NCBI RefSeq assembly: GCF_000145255.1
Contig: NC_014394.1
Coordinates: 744,001-808,000, forward strand
DNA length: 64,000 bases
Reading direction: 5' to 3'
Origin: Gallionella capsiferriformans ES-2
Lineage (GTDB): Bacteria; Pseudomonadota; Gammaproteobacteria; Burkholderiales; Gallionellaceae
The notes under the pieces were generated by a model. It was not told where the DNA came from. It saw only the letters and a list, made by a program, of their open reading frames with translations, and searched no databases. Position 1 is the stretch's first letter. Each line of letters opens with the position of its first letter. Both the position numbers and the translations under genes were made by a program. Of this stretch, positions 59,537-64,000 are shown in pieces.

Positions 59537-62293
59537 ATGCAATTTACGGTTTTAGTTGTTGATGACAATGCGATCAATCTGTCGCTGATTGCTCAGCTGC
59601 TGCTAAAGATAGATGGAGTATCCCCTGTGAGCTTCACGGATGCGATGCAAGCTATTATCTGGTGCGAGTCCAATGCGCCCGATCTGTTGCTGGTTGATTA
59701 CATGATGCCGGTACTTGACGGGTTGGAATTCATTAAACGGTTTCGAGCACTCCCCGGGAAAATGATGGTGCCCGTTATCATGGTGACGGCGGCCATTGAG
59801 CGTGAGGTCAAATTGCGTGCACTGGAGTTGCACGCCAACGATTTCATCAATAAACCGCTCGATACCGTTGAGTTCACCGCACGGGTGCGCAATATGCTAG
59901 CGCTGCGTAAGATGCAGCTTAAATTCAATGAAGTAAACTTCGAGCAGATACGTCAGCACGAGTTGCAGTATCGCGCCGTGATCGAAACGTCCAAGGATGG
60001 TTTTCTGGTGGTGGATATGCAGGGGCGCATACTGGAAACCAATGATGCCTATGCCTGTCTGTCAGGCTACAGCGCAGAGGAACTGGTGACGATGAATATC
60101 GGTGATCTGGAAGCGAAGATGTCAGCCTCAGATGTAGCCCATGTGCTAACAGGGCTGGCCGAGCAGGGGCATGCCCGTTTTGAGACGCAGCATAAAACCT
60201 GGAGTGGTCACATCTGGCCGGTTGAGATCAATGTAACTTATATTGCGGCTGAAGGAGGGCGCTGCTTTTCATTTTTACACGATATCAGTCAGCGTAAACA
60301 GGATGAAGCTCAGTTGCGCAAACTCTCTCAGGCCGTGGAGCAAAGTCCAAACAGCAACGTCATTTGCGATACAAATGGTGTGATTGAGTATGTCAATGCG
60401 GCGTTTACTGCGATCACAGGTTATAGCGCAAGCGAAGCTATCGGGCGTAAGACCGGTTTTTTTAAGTCAGGGCTCACACAACCAGAAGTGTATGCGGCGT
60501 TGTGGCAGACCTTGCAACAAGGGGAGGTCTGGCAGGGTGAGTTTATCAACCGGCGTAAAAACGGTGAGGACTACACCGACTTTGCGATCGTATCGCCGAT
60601 CCGCCAGGCTGACGGGGAAATCACCCATTATGTTGCCATCCAGAAGGATATCACCCAGAAAAAACTGATGGATGAAGAGCTGGAAATATACCGGCGCGAT
60701 CTGGAGGCGCTAGTGGTAAAGCGCACCAGTGAGATGTTTGAAGCCAAAACGCAGGCTGAAGCGGCTAATAAGGCCAAGAGTGAATTTCTAGCCAATATGA
60801 GCCATGAAATCCGCACGCCTATGAATGCGATTATCGGTTTTAACGAGCTTTGCCTGCGCACTCAACTGAGCGATAAACAGAAGGATTATCTAACCAAGGC
60901 CGGCAGTGCGGCGCAGTCTTTGTTGCACATCATCAATGAGGTGCTCGATCTGTCGAAGATAGAGGCAGGGCAGCATATGCTCGAAGCGATTCCGCTCAAG
61001 ATCAGCCGGGTCGTGAAAAACGTCACCGATTTGATTGGCGTGCTGGCCGTTGATAAAGGCTTGACGATCCATGTCGATCTTGATGAGCACATCGAACAGT
61101 ATCCGTTGCGGGGCGACCCGATGCGATTGCAGCAGATCCTGCTCAATTTATGCAGTAATGCGATCAAATTTTCAACTCAGGGCAGCATTAGCATACGTTG
61201 TCAGTTGGGTGCGATATCCGGTCAAGCTGTTGAACTGAAATTTGCCGTGCAGGACAGCGGAATTGGTATTTCACCGGCGCAACTAGGTTTGCTGTTCAAG
61301 CCGTTCTCGCAGGCGGACTCTTCAACGACGCGCCGTTTTGGCGGAACGGGTTTAGGACTGTCGATTTGTCGCGGTCTGGTTGAGCGTATGGGGGGGCGAA
61401 TCTGGGTGGAAAGTGAGCCCGGAATTGGGAGTACTTTTTGTTTTACGGTACGCTTTGTAATCGGCGGAGCGCCTTCCGGTGAGTTGTTGGCACAGGCTCA
61501 CTCGCGCGAACAGCTCGAGCAAAAAATGACGAGTCTGCGTGGTTCGCGCGTATTGCTAGTTGAAGATAATGCCTTTAATCAGCAGGTAATGGGTGAGATG
61601 CTGCGGGATGTCGGCTTGCAGTTTGATCTGGCAGAAAACGGTCAGGATGCACTCGATCAGCTGGCACGATCACACTATGATGTCGTGCTGATGGATCTAC
61701 AAATGCCAGTGATGGATGGACTGACTGCTTGTGAGCGGTTGCGCAGCAATCCGGCTTATCAGAACATGCCGGTCATTGCACTGACGGCTAATGTCGATCA
61801 AAGCGATAAAGATCGTTGCATACAGGCGGGGATGAGTGATCATCTGTCCAAGCCTGTCGTGCCTGAACAATTGTATTCTGCGCTGTTGCGCTGGATAGTG
61901 CCGGTAAAGTCGATTGTGGATGCGCCGCTAGTCGCGTCGCCAATCGTCGCTGATGAAAGTGAGCTGCCGGATTTGCCGGGGATTAATGCGGGGCCTGTGA
62001 TAAAGCGCATGCGTGGCAATGTTCCGGCTTATCTGCGCTTACATGGTTTGTTTTGCCAGCAGGCACAGGGTGTGCCCCGCGCCTTACGGGAGGCGATGGC
62101 AGCGGAGGATTTTGATGCGGCACGTCGATTGGTGCACACGGTCAAGGGCTCTGCGGGTACTATTGGCGCAGACCAACTGAGCGCGGCAGCTGCCGTGCTC
62201 GAACAGGCGTATCGGCTATCAGTGCCTGCGGGTGAGGTGCAACTCTCCGAGTTTGAAACCGCACTGGCAATTGTGATGGCAGGTCAGCTTTAA
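59537..62293 (+). CDS. Hybrid kinase with N-terminal receiver (REC-PAS-PAS-HK-REC-HPt)
   Basis: A 918-residue soluble kinase. The first receiver has VLVVDDNAINLSLI and LLLVDYMMPVLDG near 55. Two PAS domains start near 150 (ETSKDGFLVVDMQ) and 270 (SPNSNVICDTNG). HisKA has [16 protein letters not shown] near 425, the ATPase NAIKFSTQG and GGTGLGLSI. A second receiver (VVLMDLQMPVMDG near 725) and an HPt domain (RLVHTVKGSAGTIGA near 862) follow. The N-terminal receiver lets another kinase gate it. Divergent from the operon. Confidence 0.93.
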   Translation: MQFTVLVVDDNAINLSLIAQLLLKIDGVSPVSFTDAMQAIIWCESNAPDLLLVDYMMPVLDGLEFIKRFRALPGKMMVPVIMVTAAIEREVKLRALELHANDFINKPLDTVEFTARVRNMLALRKMQLKFNEVNFEQIRQHELQYRAVIETSKDGFLVVDMQGRILETNDAYACLSGYSAEELVTMNIGDLEAKMSASDVAHVLTGLAEQGHARFETQHKTWSGHIWPVEINVTYIAAEGGRCFSFLHDISQRKQDEAQLRKLSQAVEQSPNSNVICDTNGVIEYVNAAFTAITGYSASEAIGRKTGFFKSGLTQPEVYAALWQTLQQGEVWQGEFINRRKNGEDYTDFAIVSPIRQADGEITHYVAIQKDITQKKLMDEELEIYRRDLEALVVKRTSEMFEAKTQAEAANKAKSEFLANMSHEIRTPMNAIIGFNELCLRTQLSDKQKDYLTKAGSAAQSLLHIINEVLDLSKIEAGQHMLEAIPLKISRVVKNVTDLIGVLAVDKGLTIHVDLDEHIEQYPLRGDPMRLQQILLNLCSNAIKFSTQGSISIRCQLGAISGQAVELKFAVQDSGIGISPAQLGLLFKPFSQADSSTTRRFGGTGLGLSICRGLVERMGGRIWVESEPGIGSTFCFTVRFVIGGAPSGELLAQAHSREQLEQKMTSLRGSRVLLVEDNAFNQQVMGEMLRDVGLQFDLAENGQDALDQLARSHYDVVLMDLQMPVMDGLTACERLRSNPAYQNMPVIALTANVDQSDKDRCIQAGMSDHLSKPVVPEQLYSALLRWIVPVKSIVDAPLVASPIVADESELPDLPGINAGPVIKRMRGNVPAYLRLHGLFCQQAQGVPRALREAMAAEDFDAARRLVHTVKGSAGTIGADQLSAAAAVLEQAYRLSVPAGEVQLSEFETALAIVMAGQL

Positions 62294-62317
62294 CAACTGA
62301 ATTTTAAAGGATCATGG

Positions 62318-63475
62318 ATGAGTAATTCCAATTGTCAGGCAGTCAGGCCTCGGGTATTGATCGTGGATGATGATCTGATCAGTCGCGAGATGTTGCGTTT
62401 TGCGCTGGAAGATGAATTTGAGGTCGAAGAGGCGGATAGCGGCGAGTCAGCTTTGCTGAGTGTGGCGCATATTCCGCCGCAACTGGTTTTGCTGGATATC
62501 GAAATGCCGGGTATAGGCGGCTATGAAACCTGTCGACGGCTGCGCGAGTCAGACAGTTTTCCTATCATCTTTGTCTCGTCCCACGATACGCTTGAGGAGC
62601 GGGTTGAAGCCTTTGATTGCGGCGCGAATGATTTTATCGTCAAGCCGTTTGATGCGGAAATATTAGCGCGTAAAGTCAGTCTTGCCATTGACGCCTGTAT
62701 CGAGCGTGAACGTCTTGCGGGCGAGACGCAGAGGTTACAAAAAACAGCGATGGGCTTCTTGTCGAACATGAATGACAGTGGCGTGTTGATGGAATTTATG
62801 CGCAGCAGTATCAGCTGTTCGGATCAGTATCAGCTGGCGAAAAATCTGCTCGAGGCCACCGTTCAGTACGGCATTAACTGCCATGTGCAGATTCGTCATC
62901 CGGGTGGTGTCATTACCTTGACGCCGCACGGTGCCGCTACGCCGCTTGAGGAATCCGTGCTGGAAAAGAGCAAGGAAATGGGGCGGGTTTTTCAGTTCCG
63001 TCGCCGGATGGTGATCAATTACAGTATGGTGTCCGTGATCGTTGTCGATACCCCGGAAGAGGTGGATATAGCAGGACGTATTCGGGATAATCTGTGTATT
63101 CTGGCTGAAACGGCTGAAGCGATTACCGAGACGATCAGTATGCGCAAGGATTCTGCTGAAAAGGCAGAGCAGTTGCAGTCAGCCAGCTTGAACGCGACGA
63201 TGTCGATTGAAGAAGTGCGTGAACTTTATCGTGCGCAGCTCAATGAGAGTCGCCGGCTGTTGGGGAAGCTGATTGACGAGGTAGAGGAGTCGTTTATCTT
63301 TCTGGCGTTAACCGACCGGCAGGAAAAAATGGTCACTGAAATCATGCAAAGAAACGTTGCGCCGGTTTTGAAACTGTTTGAGGATACCGTTGAGATGGAG
63401 CAGAAATTTGGCGAAATCATCGATTCCTTGCAGAGTCAGAAGCAAGAGGGTGTACCTGATGTGTGGCTGTTTTGA
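62318..63475 (+). CDS. Response regulator with uncharacterised coiled-coil output
   Basis: A 385-residue protein. The receiver has VLIVDDDLISREML, LVLLDIEMPGIGGYE near 54, and FIVKPFDAE. The C-terminal 250 residues have no recognised output domain: a mixed alpha/beta part (about 150-250) and a long coiled coil (about 270-385, SAEKAEQLQSASLN, then VRELYRAQLNESRRLL). AAAGG is seven bases before ATG 62318. It follows the hybrid kinase by 24 bases and is the likely partner. Function unknown. Confidence 0.85.
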   Translation: MSNSNCQAVRPRVLIVDDDLISREMLRFALEDEFEVEEADSGESALLSVAHIPPQLVLLDIEMPGIGGYETCRRLRESDSFPIIFVSSHDTLEERVEAFDCGANDFIVKPFDAEILARKVSLAIDACIERERLAGETQRLQKTAMGFLSNMNDSGVLMEFMRSSISCSDQYQLAKNLLEATVQYGINCHVQIRHPGGVITLTPHGAATPLEESVLEKSKEMGRVFQFRRRMVINYSMVSVIVVDTPEEVDIAGRIRDNLCILAETAEAITETISMRKDSAEKAEQLQSASLNATMSIEEVRELYRAQLNESRRLLGKLIDEVEESFIFLALTDRQEKMVTEIMQRNVAPVLKLFEDTVEMEQKFGEIIDSLQSQKQEGVPDVWLF

Positions 63476-63502
63476 ATTGTGCGGGATATGAGTGTAACTT
63501 TT

Positions 63503-63544
63503 CCCCATGCAACCCGCTCTTCTAAAATATGGCATGGGGTTTTT
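63503..63544 (+). terminator. Terminator of the hybrid-kinase/regulator pair
   Basis: CCCCATGC (63503-63510) and GCATGGGG (63532-63539) form a perfect stem, followed by five T. It lies 28 bases after the regulator stop. Confidence 0.75.
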
Positions 63545-63566
63545 GAGTGCCCCTGCTACTTAAAGG

Positions 63567-64000
63567 TTATCTTTCATAGATGGCAGTCAGTGTCATCGTC
63601 TGATTATGGAGTTGGCACTGCTCGGGCCGATCGTTAAAGGGCGCAATTTCACCGTAGGAATAAAAACCAACCAGTTGAACATTTGCGCCAAGGATTTCTT
63701 CAACCGCCTCCAATTCCTCCTCGACGATGTGTTTCATGACCACACGGCGTCCCACACAGCTCACCACGAGTCCCAGCGCCTGATGATCATTGAGCTGATT
63801 AATTTCTTTGGCCGCATCTCCTGCACCATAGATGAGCTGGTGAAGTTCGGGTTTCATCAGTTGTGCAATATAGCCGCAGGGGATATCACCGGCAAAAGTA
63901 ATACTTTTGGCTGACTCATCAATTTGCAACAGCGTACGAATAACGCCTTCCGAATCATTGGGTGCGCGGATATGCAGCGGGAATCTCATCCCGCTCATCG
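63567..64000 (-). CDS. FIST C-terminal domain protein (partial)
   Basis: The visible 143 residues match the FIST_C domain: FAGDIPCGYIAQLM near 35, VVSCVGRRVVM near 79, and the end GFYSYGEIAP then NQTMTLTAIYE. FIST proteins are sensory or ligand-binding components of signalling loci. The frame runs to the window edge (MSG at 63998 is unlikely to be the start), so the N-terminal FIST_N domain lies outside. It converges on the kinase-regulator pair. Confidence 0.82.
   Translation of the reverse strand, partial: MSGMRFPLHIRAPNDSEGVIRTLLQIDESAKSITFAGDIPCGYIAQLMKPELHQLIYGAGDAAKEINQLNDHQALGLVVSCVGRRVVMKHIVEEELEAVEEILGANVQLVGFYSYGEIAPFNDRPEQCQLHNQTMTLTAIYER

Noticed and set aside
1-64000. CRISPR array, rRNA operon or intact tRNA
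   Set aside because: No regularly spaced direct repeats with unique spacers and no rRNA sequence were seen; the only tRNA-like sequences are the two tRNA-Asn fragments.

Overview
The window reads as a betaproteobacterial chromosome segment. That rests on RND metal efflux, IHF-like proteins, IS21 and IS66 elements, CusA/P-type ATPase resistance genes and large multi-PAS phosphorelay kinases; a Gallionellales/Nitrosomonadales-type host is only a guess. Bases 1 to about 45,000 are accessory DNA, and 45,100-64,000 is a dense signal-transduction locus.

Region A (1-5,010 and about 24,170-37,079) is one integrated genetic element split by a later insertion. It has a type IA topoisomerase, a tandemly duplicated pair of unknown genes, a block of unknown and membrane genes (24.7-27.2 kb), an AlpA / CHC2-primase / DUF927-helicase replication module, an MqsR-MqsA-SecB-like toxin-antitoxin-chaperone module, an IS66 copy with a perfect 8-bp target duplication, and a P4-type tyrosine integrase. 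The integrase lies beside a 47-bp 3' fragment of tRNA-Asn. A 16-bp motif (TTGTTCTTTGGAAAAC) recurs upstream of genes on both sides of the split, which supports a single element. No conjugation genes are visible.

Region B (about 5,020-24,160) is a 19-kb IS21-like transposon inserted into that element. Each end carries five tandem repeats of about 23 bp, in inverted orientation. Its transposition module has three genes: a PD-(D/E)XK nuclease-like protein with an MmcB-like fold, IstA and IstB. The nuclease and istA promoters share an operator-like palindrome overlapping the -10. The cargo is a copper/silver resistance cluster: CusCBA with a CusF-like domain fused to CusB, a frameshifted CDF transporter, DUF411, DUF2231, DUF2933, His/Met-rich periplasmic proteins, a YHS/HMBD copper P-type ATPase, a methyltransferase-like membrane protein and an HD-GYP protein. 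The nuclease-IstA-IstB arrangement resembles the TnsA-TnsB-TnsC logic of Tn7 and is the most novel candidate system here.

Region C (37.1-45 kb) is a patchwork bounded partly by a second copy of the tRNA-Asn 3' end and terminator (41.08 kb). It holds two toxin-antitoxin pairs, an S4 protein, a Crp/Fnr regulator beside a cytochrome c'-like gene, a NERD nuclease, a GIY-YIG protein, a broken IHF gene and small unknown genes. Five copies of a dispersed repeat of about 90-100 bp each follow a + strand gene.

Region D (45.1-59.2 kb) is a 12-gene minus-strand operon, mostly coupled by 4-bp overlaps. It encodes HTH-REC, REC, PAS-GGDEF, a PhnD-like binding protein, two PAS kinases, a large hybrid kinase, REC-HD-GYP, REC, a degenerate kinase fragment, an unknown protein and an HDOD protein. 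It is divergent from a REC-PAS-PAS hybrid kinase and a response regulator (59.5-63.5 kb). The window ends inside a FIST_C-type gene.
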